This document shows positions 28,500 through 38,664 of a DNA stretch of 64,000 nt, one piece after another (positions within the stretch are counted from its first letter, which is position 1; the number at the start of each line of letters is the position of its first letter). Under the pieces are notes generated by a model. That model was given only the letters and a program-made list of their open reading frames with translations, was not told the DNA's origin and did not search any database. Source of the stretch: Closterium sp. NIES-65 (lineage: Eukaryota; Streptophyta; Zygnematophyceae; Desmidiales; Closteriaceae). Where the stretch lies: positions 1,463,442 to 1,527,441 of the forward strand of contig CANXME010000501.1 of assembly GCA_948144175.1 (NCBI GenBank), written 5' to 3'. A program made the position numbers and the translations under genes.

Positions 28500-30805
28500 G
28501 GCCCTGTAAAAAGTAAGCACTCCTTAAAATTATTATACAAGGATGATTTACTTGGGAGAAACTCTCCTGGGTCTACGGCCTTGGTGAAATCATGAGAGAG
28601 GCTCCAGAAGAAAAATAATGTACCGGTACGACAATTACAGCAGCTGCACATGGGGAACCAACAACAGAGCGTGGAAGATCGGCCTTCCAACGACGACATT
28701 GTCCTCTCTTAGAACAACCAGCTCATGTCGACCAACCGGTCCCCACGAAAGAAGTCAGTGGCGCTGAAGCAGCTCAAGAGGGAGCTGGAGGTCAACATGA
28801 AGCTGCGACGACCTCAAACCTCCTCTACAGATGCATCTAAAACATCTATGATATCTACCCCATCTATGAATTCTACTACGAGCTCGAGAACCACGTCGTT
28901 GACGACAACAAAAATTCTTGGCAAACAGAAAAGGCAGGACCGGCCCTTTGCCACCCTAGGAGAAAACACAGAGCTATGGGATATGCCTTATGATCCAATC
29001 AACGAGACGATCAACGGGTACAACGAGGAACGCCAACCACATCTGCTCGAGGGGGTCTGCAATGGACGACGCCTCCAAGCACTCGTGGACAGCGGAGCAT
29101 CCCATTCAGTATGCGACAAGGCAGCTCCCAAATGCATCAATGAGAAGTACACGCCTTCAAGCTTCACATCTACGATGGTTTACGGAAGCAAGTTACAAGT
29201 CTACGGCGAAGCAGCGTTACACCTGCAGATGGGTCCTCTTCGGTGGAAATTGACCCTACCCATCACCAACATCAAAGGGCTAGACCTGATCCTTGGAAGA
29301 GACTTTTTGAAGAAGTCCAACCCCGAGATCAACTGGGTCACTCGCACGGCGAGTTGGAGCAACACAGGAGATATTTCGGAGGAGACTCTTGCATGCTTCG
29401 CGAAGGATGTGAAGCAAACCATGGCAGGGTTTGTTGCACTGATTATCGATGAGGACGAAGGAGAGAGGAAGATGCTTGAGCTTCCACCATCAATCCAGAA
29501 TATTCTAGAGGAGTTCGAAGACGTTCTCCCTGACGACCTTCCAGACCAGTTGCCGCCATACCGAACCCACCAGCACGAGATCATCGAAGAACCTGGTTCA
29601 AAACCAACCTTTCGAGCACCATATCCACTCAGCCCTACTGAGTTGGCTGACATGAAGAAGAAAATCGAGTACCTCCTGGACAAAGGACTCATTTGACCAT
29701 CAACATCACCGTATGGTGCGCCCGTGCTTTTCACACCAAAACCTGACGGAAGCTTACGCATGTGCATCGACTACCGAGCCCTCAACAAGCAGACGATCAA
29801 GAACAAGTATCCGATTCCACGGATCGACGATCTACTTGACCAGCTTCGGGGAGCCACGGTATTCTCAAAACTCGATTTGAGATCGGGATATTGGCAGATC
29901 CGGATGGCGGATAACTCCTTCCATAAGACGGCGTTTCGGACACGATACGGATCCTACGAGTACCTCGTCATGCCGTTCGGAGTCACCAACGCACCCACTA
30001 CATTCCAAGCCGAAATGAACCATATTCTCGGGCCTCTACTCGACGAATGTGGTGGTGTACCTGGACGACATCCTGATCTACTCGAGGGACATGAAGCAGC
30101 ACATCGATCACCTACGACGCGTCTTTGAGATACTTCGACGGGAGAAGCTCTACGTCAAGCTATCCAAGAGCGAGTTTGCCTTGAAGAAAGCTCATTTCCT
30201 TGGACACATGGTGAGCGCTCAAGGAGTACATGTCGACCCGAAGAAGATCGAAGCCGTATGTGCGTGGAAGACGCCGGAAAACGTGAAAGAACTTCAACAA
30301 TTCCTTGGCTTCGCGAACTATTACAATCGGTTTGTGCCACATTATGCGAAGATTGCAACACCTCTCACCTATTTACTGAAGAAAAATACACCGCTCAAGT
30401 GGGAGGGATGCATCAGCAAGCCATGGAGCAGTTGAAGACCGCACTCACATCCACACCCGTCCTGATCCTGCCAGATCCAGAAAAAGACTACGTCATCGAA
30501 GCTGACGCTAGCGACCAAGCAGTTGCAGCACTCTTGATGCAAGACCAAAGGAAAGGGTTACAACCAATCGCTTCCATCAACAAAAAATTGCACGGGGCAG
30601 AACTCAACTACCCGATTCATGACAAAGAGGCCTTAGCAATCATCACCGCATTCAAGACATGGCGATGCTATCTCGAAGGGAGAAAGACCACAGTCTACAC
30701 TGACCATTGCAGCCTGAAGTACCTAAAGACGCAGCCGACCCTCTCCAGGCGATAGGTCAGGTGGATCGACTTCCTCGAGACCCACTTCGACTACGACATC
30801 GTGTA
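28500..30805 (+). pseudogene. Gypsy-E pol (protease, RT, RNase H; integrase deleted)
   Basis: Aspartic protease ALVDSGASHSVCD (about 29075) and LILGRDFL (about 29289); reverse transcriptase with [42 protein letters not shown] and the catalytic YLDDILIYS (about 30058); RNase H-like part with DASDQAVAALLMQ, NYPIHDKEALAII and TDHCSLKYL. Lesions: TGA 29694-29696 (CGA>TGA), frame changes near 30045 and 30410, and TAG at about 30753 (CAG>TAG). The sequence ends at DFLETHFDYDIVY, where it joins the truncated 3' LTR, so tether and integrase are gone. Confidence 0.92.
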
Positions 30806-30808
30806 TTT

Positions 30809-31030
30809 TCGGCACCGACAGCACCGACGGTGGTGTACAAGGCGTAATCTTGCCATAATCCAATGTGCCAATGGGCTTGGGTGCTTATGCGCACTTGTGA
30901 TTATCTATTCTAGAAAAGCGTGTTCCCAAAGGTTCGAATTATCTTTTGTGTCTATGTGTTTCTGAGTATAAATACGCCTTATACTCACCTTTAGTGCAAC
31001 ATTCTCGAGTGGAACTTCGATCCTGTGACA
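30809..31030 (+). repeat. Gypsy-E 3' LTR, 5'-truncated
   Basis: Matches the last 220 bp or so of the 18513-18891 LTR (GGCACCGACAGCACCGACGG... to GATCCTGTGACA) and includes a cleaner TATA box (GTATAAATACGCC, about 30966). It is joined directly to the end of the RNase H coding region, so a deletion removed integrase, the rest of pol and the start of the LTR. Confidence 0.85.
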
Positions 31031-31659
31031 AACAGAGAGTTTGGCGACGAGGCTGAGACCCCCCACTGGCTTGAGCTGCTTAGGTCGTGCATTGATGTCT
31101 TTGCTTTTGACTATGACGCTATCCTTACTGCCATGTATGCTTTGCCTGGTGGTGCTGAGGGTGATTGTTACCTGTGTGTCCAGTACTCCCGCGGTATAGA
31201 GGTTTCTGCTCTAGGTGCTAGTGAGGCTGCTGTATTAGGTGCTAGCGAGTCTGCTCTCTCAGGTACTGCGCCTGCTGAGGCCTTGCAAACCTTCACACTT
31301 GACTCAGGTGCTTCACGCTAATTCTTTCGCGACAGTACTGCAATCACGCCACTCCCTGCACCTGTTGCAGTGTCTCTGGCTGACCCCTCAGAGGGCCCAG
31401 TTCTTTCACGGTCCACCACTGTGCTTCCCTGCCCGGCGGTTCCGTCTGGCTCTCTGTCAGGTCTTCACCTCCCCTCGTTCTCTACGAACCTGGTGAGCAA
31501 CGCGGTCCTCCAGGATGCATGGGTTGATATCTTTATCCCTGGAGGACAGCGTGTGGCGATCTGTACGTGCTCCCGGACTGGCCGTCACCTGGCCACGTTC
31601 ACCCATCAACCTGGGTCGAGTCTTTACATACTGACTACTGCGTCCCCTCAGGTAGCTGC
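31031..31659 (+). pseudogene. Copia-F gag end and protease region
   Basis: Resumes exactly where Gypsy-E interrupted Copia-F (FGDEAETPHWLELL...AILTAMYALPG). It then gives the spacer repeats (ALGASEAA) and the protease start FTLDSGASR at about 31297, followed by a TAA at about 31319 in place of Ser. It continues to ASPQVAA at 31659, where Copia-I is inserted with duplication of GCTGC. Confidence 0.85.
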
Positions 31660-31792
31660 TGTCAAATGATATATATGCTATATATGCTTAGGCTGTAGTG
31701 GGGTAGCCAATATGGGGTACAGCCCTTTTTAGGGTTCTATATTTGTACCCATCTCTTTCATAGTTCATCATTCCTTCTGCCAGATTCTAACA
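31660..31792 (+). repeat. Copia-I 5' LTR
   Basis: 133 bp, TGTCAAATGATATATATGC...GATTCTAACA. One difference from the 3' copy (CCCTTTTT versus CCCCTTTT). Confidence 0.95.
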
Positions 31793-31838
31793 TATTTTCA
31801 GAGCACTAGGTCCGTAGGACCGTTTTCTTTTCGGGCCC
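31793..31838 (+). promoter_or_regulatory. Copia-I PBS region and hairpin
   Basis: The PBS position reads TATTTTCAGAGC (31793-31804), with the first bases diverged from TGGTTTCAGAGC. GGTCC (31809-31813) pairs with GGACC (31817-31821); a T-rich run and GGGCCC (31833-31838) follow. Confidence 0.75.
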
Positions 31839-31849
31839 ACCTACTGTTG

Positions 31850-33000
31850 CGGTTACCGCGCTACCCCACGTGTTGTCCTGTGGCTGCCTGCCTTGCCTCG
31901 TGACGTGCTGCGCTGCCCGCGGCGTCCTACAGCCCTCGCGCCGCCCCTGCAAGCTACAGTAGTAAGGCCCTCGAGCCGCCCCTACAGGCCCGTCAGGCCC
32001 CCGAGCCGCCTCTGCAGGCCCGTCAGGCCCCCAAGCCGCCTCTGCAGGCCCGTCAGGCCCCCGAGCCGCCACCTGCAGGCCCGTCAGGCCCGCAAGCCGC
32101 CCCTGCAGGCCCGTCAGGCCAACGTGCTGCCCCTGCAGGACCTTGCCGCCCGCGCGCAGCCACTGCCCGACCGCGCGCTGCCCCTGCAAGCCCTCGCCGC
32201 CCGCGCGCAGCCTTTGCCCGACCGCGCGCCGCCCCTGCAGGCCCTCGCCGCCCGCGCGTAGCCTCTATAGGCCCGTCAGGCCAGCGCGCGACCCCGTCAG
32301 GCCAGCGCGCGGCCCCGACAGGTCGCTGTCGCGGCCCCGTCAGGCCGTAGTCGCGGCCCGGCCTTGCCGCTGACGCGACCCCACCCTGCCGCGGTCACGA
32401 CCCCGCCCTGCTGCCGACGCGTACGCGGCCCCACCCTGCCGTGGTCGCGGCCCCACCCTGCCGTGACGTGGTCCCGCCAGCCCTGCAGCTGACGCGGCCG
32501 CGCCCTGCTGCTAACGCGGCCCTGTCAGTCTTGCAGCTGACGCGGCCGCGCCCAGCTGCTGACGCGGCCGCGCCAGCCCTGTTGCTGAAGCGGCCGCGCC
32601 CTGCCACCGACCCGGCCCCGCCCGGACGCCGATGCGGCCCCGCCAGTTCTGCAGTTGCCGCGGCCCCGACCTGCCGCTGGTGTGACCCCGCCCTGCAGTT
32701 GCCGCGGCCGCGCCCTGCCACCAACGCGGCCCCGCCTGGACGCTAACGCGGCCTCGACCTGCTGCTGGCGCAACCCCGCCCTACAGCTGCCGCGGCCCTA
32801 CTCTGCAGCCGCTGTTGCGGCCCCGCCGAGTGCCGGCCCTGCTTGCCACTGGTGAGCACCTGCCTTGTTCGTGCGCTGCCGCCTGCCTGCCTGGCTGCCC
32901 GCCTGCCTGCCCGCCTGCCTGCCTGACTGCCTGCCTGCCTGCCTGCCGGCCTGCCTGCCGGCTTGCCTGCTTGCCTGCCTGCCTGCCTGCCTGCCGCGCC
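31850..33000 (+). repeat. C-rich leader of Copia-I with (CTGC)n microsatellite
   Basis: Units such as CTGCAGGCCCGTCAGGCC (31970-32130) and GACGCGGCCGCGCCCTGC (32480-32760) precede a tetranucleotide (CTGC)n/(TGCC)n array at about 32880-33000. No domain in any frame. Confidence 0.75.
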
Positions 33001-33044
33001 TGCCCTGCACGCATTGCTACTGCTACTACTGCTATTGCTACTGC

Positions 33045-33752
33045 TACTGCTACTGCTGCTACTGGCGGCGGCCAGATGCAGCTCCAGCGACGTCCGCATG
33101 AGTCCCTCACGCCCCAGCAACTTCGTGGGTGGTACGCTAGTTGGGGTTGTAGGGGTGGCCGCGCTGCTACTGCTGCTACTGGTGCTACTCCTGTTACTGT
33201 TAGAATGAACGAACAGGAATGATTGAACTAACAGTGAAATCAGTACAAGTACCTAACCCTAGAATTGTGTACCCCCTATAGGCTAACCCACTGTAGCCTA
33301 AACAAGCACAACATATATAATGTTTGACAGTTACTGCTGCTACTGCTGCTACTGGCTGTGGCCAGATGCAGCTCCAGCGACGTCCGCGCGAGTCTCTCAC
33401 GCCCCAGCAGATTCGTGAGTGGTACGCTTAGAGTAGAGGGTCTCTGAGTACCGTTCGCTGCCCGTACGTCATTCGCACTGGTGCTCGGACTGGTCAGGCT
33501 TGCGGGATGCTTAGTCACACACAGTCCCACTGCTTCGCTCGTCTGAGCGATGCGTGGCGTACCGAGTTTGGCGACGAGGCTGAGCTCCCCGACTGGGTGG
33601 AGTTGCTTGGGCAGAGGGTAGATATATTTGCTCTTGACTATGATGCTATTCTCACTGCCATGTATGCATTGCCTACTAGTGCTGACTGTGCCTGTTACCT
33701 GTGCGTACCGCCTGACCCAGGTATCGAGCCTGCTGCTCTAGGTGCTAGTTAG
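33045..33752 (+). pseudogene. Copia-I gag remnant with internal duplication
   Basis: The block GQMQLQRRP.ESLTPQQLR.WYA occurs twice (about 33073-33140 and 33360-33428), with a solo LTR between the copies. After the second copy come TAG (CAG/TAC position, about 33429) and the Cys/His motif C-x13-C-x4-H-x4-C (PYVIRTGART; HCFARLSDAW). The N-terminal UBN2-like domain is absent, as in Copia-F. A TAG at 33750-33752 (GAG>TAG) separates it from protease. Confidence 0.8.
33198..33329 (-). repeat. Solo LTR of the Copia-K family
   Basis: 132 bp, TGTTAGAATGAACG...TTTGACA on the plus strand, matching the Copia-K LTRs (45193, 51796). The flanking duplication GTTAC (33193-33197 and 33330-33334) is perfect, so this is a true insertion reduced by LTR-LTR recombination. 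Confidence 0.95.
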
Positions 33753-33773
33753 GCTGCTGCTCTAGGGGCTAGT

Positions 33774-36700
33774 GTGTCTCCTGCTCTAGGTAGGGGTGAG
33801 GCTGCTGCTCCAAGTGCTGGTGAGTCTGCTCTCTCTGGTACTGCGCCTGCTGAGGCCTTGTACACCTTCACACCTAACTCTGGTGCTTCTCGCTCCTTCT
33901 TTCGCGACAGCACCACCCTCACGCCGCTCAGTCGGCCGGTTCCAGACTCCCTGGCAGACCCCTCTGGGGGTCCAGTCCGTGCGACCTCCTCCACTGTCCT
34001 CCCTTGTCCTGCTGTCCCGTCCGGCACACTGTCGGGTCTTTACCTCCCCTCGTTCTCTACGAACTTGGTGGCGGGTTCTGCGCTCCAGGACGCAGGTGTT
34101 CACCAGTTCACCCCTGCCTACGAGCGTGTGACACACTGCACGTGTGCTCAGACGGGTCGTCACCTGGCTACCTTCACTCAACAGCCGGGGTCGGGCCTGT
34201 ACACACTGACCACTAAGTCCCCTCAGGTAGCTGCGTCTGCGTCTGCGTCAGGTCATTTGTCGGCCCCCAACTCGTGTCGCGCCTTGTCGCACCAGACCCT
34301 CCTTTGGCACCACCGCCTTGGTCACCCCTCGGTGCAGCGCCTTCGCAGCATGCACCGCCGTGTCCTTGTCTCTATTCTTCCAAGGGTTCTCCCTCCCCTC
34401 CCACCCTCGCCTGCTCCTCCCTGTCTTCCCTGTGTCGAGGGGCGGCAGCGCGCCGCTCCTCACTCCTCCTCGTTCCCTCCCACAAAGGCTCCCCTACAGA
34501 CTCTTCACCTGGACGTGTGGGGCCCAGCCCGCGTCCGTGGATAGGGCCACGAGCGGTACTTCCTGTTGGTCGTCGACAACTACACGCGTTACACCACGGT
34601 CTTCCTCTTGGGTGAGGTCCCTGATGTTTTGATCCCTTCGATCCGCGCTGCTCGTCTTCAGCTCCGCGAGCGGTTCGAGACGGAGTTTCCCGTCTTGCGT
34701 CTGCACTCTGACAGAGATGGGGAGTTTTCCTTCGACCTCTTGGCGGCCTTCTGTGCGGAGGATGGCATCAGCCAGACGTTCACGCTTCCGGCCTCTCCGC
34801 AGCAGAATGGGGTTGCTGAGCGCCGCATTGGCTTAGTCATGGAGGTCGCTCGTACCTCCATGATCCATGCGGCTGCCCCCCATTTTCTGTGGCCGTTTGC
34901 GGTCCGGTACGCCGCGCATCAGCTCAACCTCTGGCCCCGTGTCTCCTTGCCGGAGACCTCGCCCACACTGCTGTGGACAGGGAAGGTTGGCGATGCGTCG
35001 CGTTTCTGGGTCTGCGGTGCTCGTGCCTTTGTCCGCGATACCACCGAGGACAAGCTCTCCGCCCGCGCTATTCCCTGTGTCTTCCTTGGCTTTGTCCATG
35101 ACGCGTCTGGTTGGCAGTTTTACCACCCCACCTCGCACCGTGTCTTCCCCTCTCATGACGTCACGTTCAACGAGTAGGTTCCCTTTTACCGTCTCTTCCC
35201 CTACCGCACTGCCCCTTTCCCCGCCCCGCCGCTCTTCCTCGCTCTAGGTGCTCCCCAGGTAGACCCCCTCCCCACTCACGGTCCTGCTCCTTCAGGTGTG
35301 TCTCAGGTAGACCCTCCTCCCTTGACTTCGCCAGTTGAGGTCACTGGTGACTCAGGTCCTGCTGAGGGTGGTCCTGCTCGGGGTGCTGAAGCCTGGGGGT
35401 GCTGAGCCTGGGGGTGCGGAGCCTCGGGGTGCTGAGCCTGGGGGTGCGGAGCGTGGAGGTGTGGAGCCTAGGGGTGCGGAGACTGGAGGTGCTGAGCCTG
35501 GACGTGAGGAGTCTGGGGGTGCTGAGCTTAGGGGTCCTGATACTGGGGGTCCTGCACTTGGGGGCGCTGAGGCGTCTGGTGAGCAGTCTCCCTGGGGCGG
35601 CCGTCTCCGTAGTCGCTCCACTGGTACCTCGCCGCTGCACTCTCGTCGTCGACTCCCTCTCTCCCCACAGCAGCTGCGTGAGTGGTACGTTGGCCGTCAG
35701 GGTCGCGCTGTTGGAGCTAGGGGCCCTGCTACGGGAGGCGCTGGAGCTGGTGACTCTGCTAGTGGAGTTGTTTCTGTTGGAGGTTCTGGAGCTGCTGAGG
35801 GTGCTGGAGCTGGAGGTCCTGGAGCTGCTACGGGTGCTGGTGCTAGAGTTTCTGGAGCTGCTGCGGGTGCTGGCGCTGAGGGTTTTGAGTCTGCTGTTGC
35901 GCGGTCTCCTTGGAGTAGCCGCCTTCGTCCGTGTGTGCCTCTCACCTCACAGCAGCTGCACGACTGGTAGGGTCGCAGTCAGGGTCGCGCTTCTGGAGCT
36001 TGGGGCTCTGCCGCTAGAGGTACTTCTGCTGACGTCAGTGGAGCTGGGAGTGGTGCTGGTCCCGGAGGTGCTCGTACTGGAGGTACTGGAGCTGCTGGGG
36101 TTGGAGGTACTAAGCCTGAGGGTGCTACTGCTGGAGACCCTGGGTCTAGGGGTGCTACTGCTAGAGACACTTAGGCTGGAGACCCTGGGACTGGAGGTGC
36201 CGGTTCTGGGGGTGCTGCTGCTGGTGGAGCTGATCCTGTAGGAGCTGGCGCTGAGGGTTCTGGAGCTGCTGGAGGTGCTAGAGCTGTTGGTGCTAGTGGC
36301 ACTACACAGCAGCGCCTGTTCTTTGCTCCACTGTCTCCGTCGTCTCAGCCACCGTCTGACTCTGTGCTACACCAGGTTCTTAGTTTCCCTTCGTCTACTG
36401 GTCTTCCGTTACAGCCTGGCTCACCGCTGCCTGCTCCTTCTCCTTACACTGAGCAGACAGGGGGTCTTACTGAGCATCGTGAGCCTGCGTCGCGTCCTGT
36501 CTCGCCTGTCCGTCCTGGTCGTCCTGGTCGTCGTGTTCCTCGTTCGCGTCAGCCGGCTGTCACCGACACCCACCTCGTAGTTTGTCGTCCTTCCTCTCCT
36601 CCGCAGCGTGTTCCCATGCCGTCCCCTCCTGCGTCTTCTCTGCCTACCGTTCCTGAGCCTGAGTCTGACCGCACCCGTGCTGCTCACCCTACTGTCACGC

Positions 36701-38306
36701 GTCTGCTAGCCACAGTTGTCACTGACCCGTCGTTTGAGTCTTCTGCTGCGTCTGCCTTAGTCACTGAGCTTGTTGACTTTGCTGCTGCCTGTCGTCTAGA
36801 CTACCGCTAGTCTTGTTGCTGAGTCTGAGTCTATCTGTCCTCCGTCTGACGGGGGTGAGTGTGCTCTTGGCACGGACGTCCTTGAGGACAGGTAGGAGGA
36901 CCTTGAGTGTCTTGCAGCCGCTGCGCCTCATCTCGTGTCCATGCTGCTTGCCCGTGAGGGAGACCCGGATGCACTAGACATCCCGACCCCGCGCTCTTAC
37001 GCTGAGGCGATCGCGGGTGAGTACTCCTCTCAGTGGCAGACAGCCATGGACGCAGAGATGGCATCCAAGAAGTCCACAGGCACTTACGTTGACGAGGTTC
37101 CCCCTCCTGGGGCGAACATCATCAGTGGCATGTGGATTTTTAGGGTGAAGCGGCCGCCAGGTTCTCCGCTTATCTTCAAGGCTCGTTACGTTGCTCGAGG
37201 TTTCAGTCCGCGAGAGGGAGTGGACTTCTTTCAGACCTTCTCCCCCACCCCAAAGATGACCACTCTTCGGGTGTTGCTGCACGTTGCCGCTCAGCGTGAC
37301 TACGAGCTTCACTCTCTTGACTTCAGCACAGCTTTCTTACAAGGCAGCCTGCACGAAGAGATCTGGCTGCGCCGACCTCCTGGCATCACTGGGTCGTTCC
37401 CTCCTGGTACCCAATGGAGCCTCCGGCGGCCAGTCTACAGTCTCCGCCAGGCGCCGCGTGAGTGGCACGACACACTGAGGATTACACTTGCGGCTCTTGG
37501 GTTTGCTCCGTCGACTGCTGACCCGACGCTGTTTCTGCGCACCAACACGTCGCTGCCGTCGTTCTACATCCTCGTGTACGTCAACGACTTGGTCTTTGCC
37601 ACTGCTGACACTGAGGCTCTCGCCCTGGTGAAGTCGGAGCTGCATAAGAGACACACGTGCTCAGACCTGGGTGAACTGCGCAGCTACCTTGGCTTGCAGA
37701 TCACCCGGGACAGAGCACGCCGCACCATCACACTTACTAAGTCACACATGGTGCAGCAGGTCCTTCAGCGCTTTCGGCTTCACCTGGTCCTCGCCACAGC
37801 ACACTCCTCTGGCTATAGGCCACTCGCTCTCAGCTCCACCTTCGGACGAGTCTGTAGAGCCGAGTGGCCCGTATCCAGAGCTAGTGGGCTGCCTCATGTA
37901 CCTGATGACCTGCACTCGACCTGACCTTGCACGCTCGTCTTCGGTTCTCAGCTCAAATTGTGAGGCTGAGATCTACGCCACAGCCATGGCTGCATAGGAG
38001 TTATGCTGGCTCACCTACCTGCTGACCGACTTGGGAGAGCGGCCTCGTTCTCGTCCAGTGCTGTACGTCGACAACAAGGCCGCCATTGCATTGTGTCAGG
38101 AGCACAGACTAGAGGACAGAACGAAGCACATCGCTCTGCGTTACTTCCTGGCTCGAGAGTTGCAGCAGCGGGGTCAGCTTCGTCTTGCTCACGTGGCCAC
38201 TCGGGCCAACACTGCTGATATATTCACCAAGGCACTTCCGTCTGGTGATCATCAGCGTTTCTGCACTTTGTTAGGCCTTGTGCCCACTTTTCCTCACTTG
38301 CTGTAG
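33774..38306 (+). pseudogene. Copia-I pol (multiple lesions, YVND)
   Basis: Protease reads FTPNSGASRSFF (Asp replaced by Asn) at about 33870. Zinc domain HHRLGH...CLPC. Integrase HLDVWGP, HSDRDGEF, GVAERRIG, with a 3-codon loss near 34605. Stops: TAG 34542-34544 (CAG>TAG), TAG 35175-35177, TAG 35968-35970, a frameshift near 35390, loss of frame near 36810, TAG about 36894 and about 37997 (CAG>TAG). The reverse transcriptase motif is YVND (about 37577) instead of YVDD. RNase H lacks about 100 residues between CTRPDLA and SSVLSSNCEAE (about 37930). The C-terminus (VLYVDNKAAIAL to PTFPHLL) is intact to 38306. Confidence 0.93.
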
Positions 38307-38531
38307 ACTTTTTTTGTACTGTGATATATATATATACCTTCTTGCTTGCTCTGCTAGGTAGAGATCACTGTGCTGTTGTTGGGCATATATACCTCTGCAT
38401 GTGAATTGGCCTTGTGGCCCTTTGCTTGTGCTCAGTGTGTGTGGTGACGTTGTGATCCACCCTGAGCTTGCTTTGCTTCTCTTAATTGGTCTTGTGACCC
38501 CTTGCTCTCCCCCACTTTGCCTATGGGGGTG

Positions 38532-38664
38532 TGTCAAATGATATATATGCTATATATGCTTAGGCTGTAGTGGGGTAGCCAATATGGGGTACAGCCCCTT
38601 TTAGGGTTCTATATTTGTACCCATCTCTTTCATAGTTCATCATTCCTTCTGCCAGATTCTAACA
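38532..38664 (+). repeat. Copia-I 3' LTR
   Basis: 133 bp, preceded by the CCCCCA...TATGGGGGTG polypurine hairpin (about 38509-38531) and followed by the target duplication GCTGC. Confidence 0.95.

Larger units (their letters stand above)
18513..31030 (+). mobile_element. Gypsy-E, Ty3/Gypsy element carrying two insertions
   Basis: LTR-flanked element in the plus orientation: 5' LTR 18513-18891, PBS-like TGGTAATCAGAGC at 18894-18906, gag (split, about 20381-20463 and 27914-28417), protease, RT and RNase H to about 30805, then a 5'-truncated 3' LTR. Integrase is missing through a deletion. Non-autonomous element D (18928-20380) and Copia-C (20464-27908) are nested in its gag region. It is itself inserted in the Copia-F gag. 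No clean target-site duplication is visible (CACGC before, AACAG after). Confidence 0.85.
31660..38664 (+). mobile_element. Copia-I, full-length defective Copia
   Basis: Two 133-bp LTRs (31660-31792, 38532-38664) that differ at one base. The target-site duplication GCTGC (31655-31659, 38665-38669) is perfect. Inside are a degenerate PBS, hairpin, C-rich leader, a gag lacking its N-terminal domain, and a pol with several stops, frameshifts, a large RNase H deletion and YVND in place of YVDD. The near-identical LTRs contrast with the ruined coding region. Confidence 0.95.

Noticed and set aside
18508..31035. Target-site duplication of Gypsy-E
   Set aside because: The flanks CACGC and AACAG do not match; the 3' LTR is also rearranged, so no claim is made.
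32865..33101. Cys/Leu-rich small proteins in the (CTGC)n array
   Set aside because: A tetranucleotide microsatellite gives long open frames in three registers; no start context or domain.
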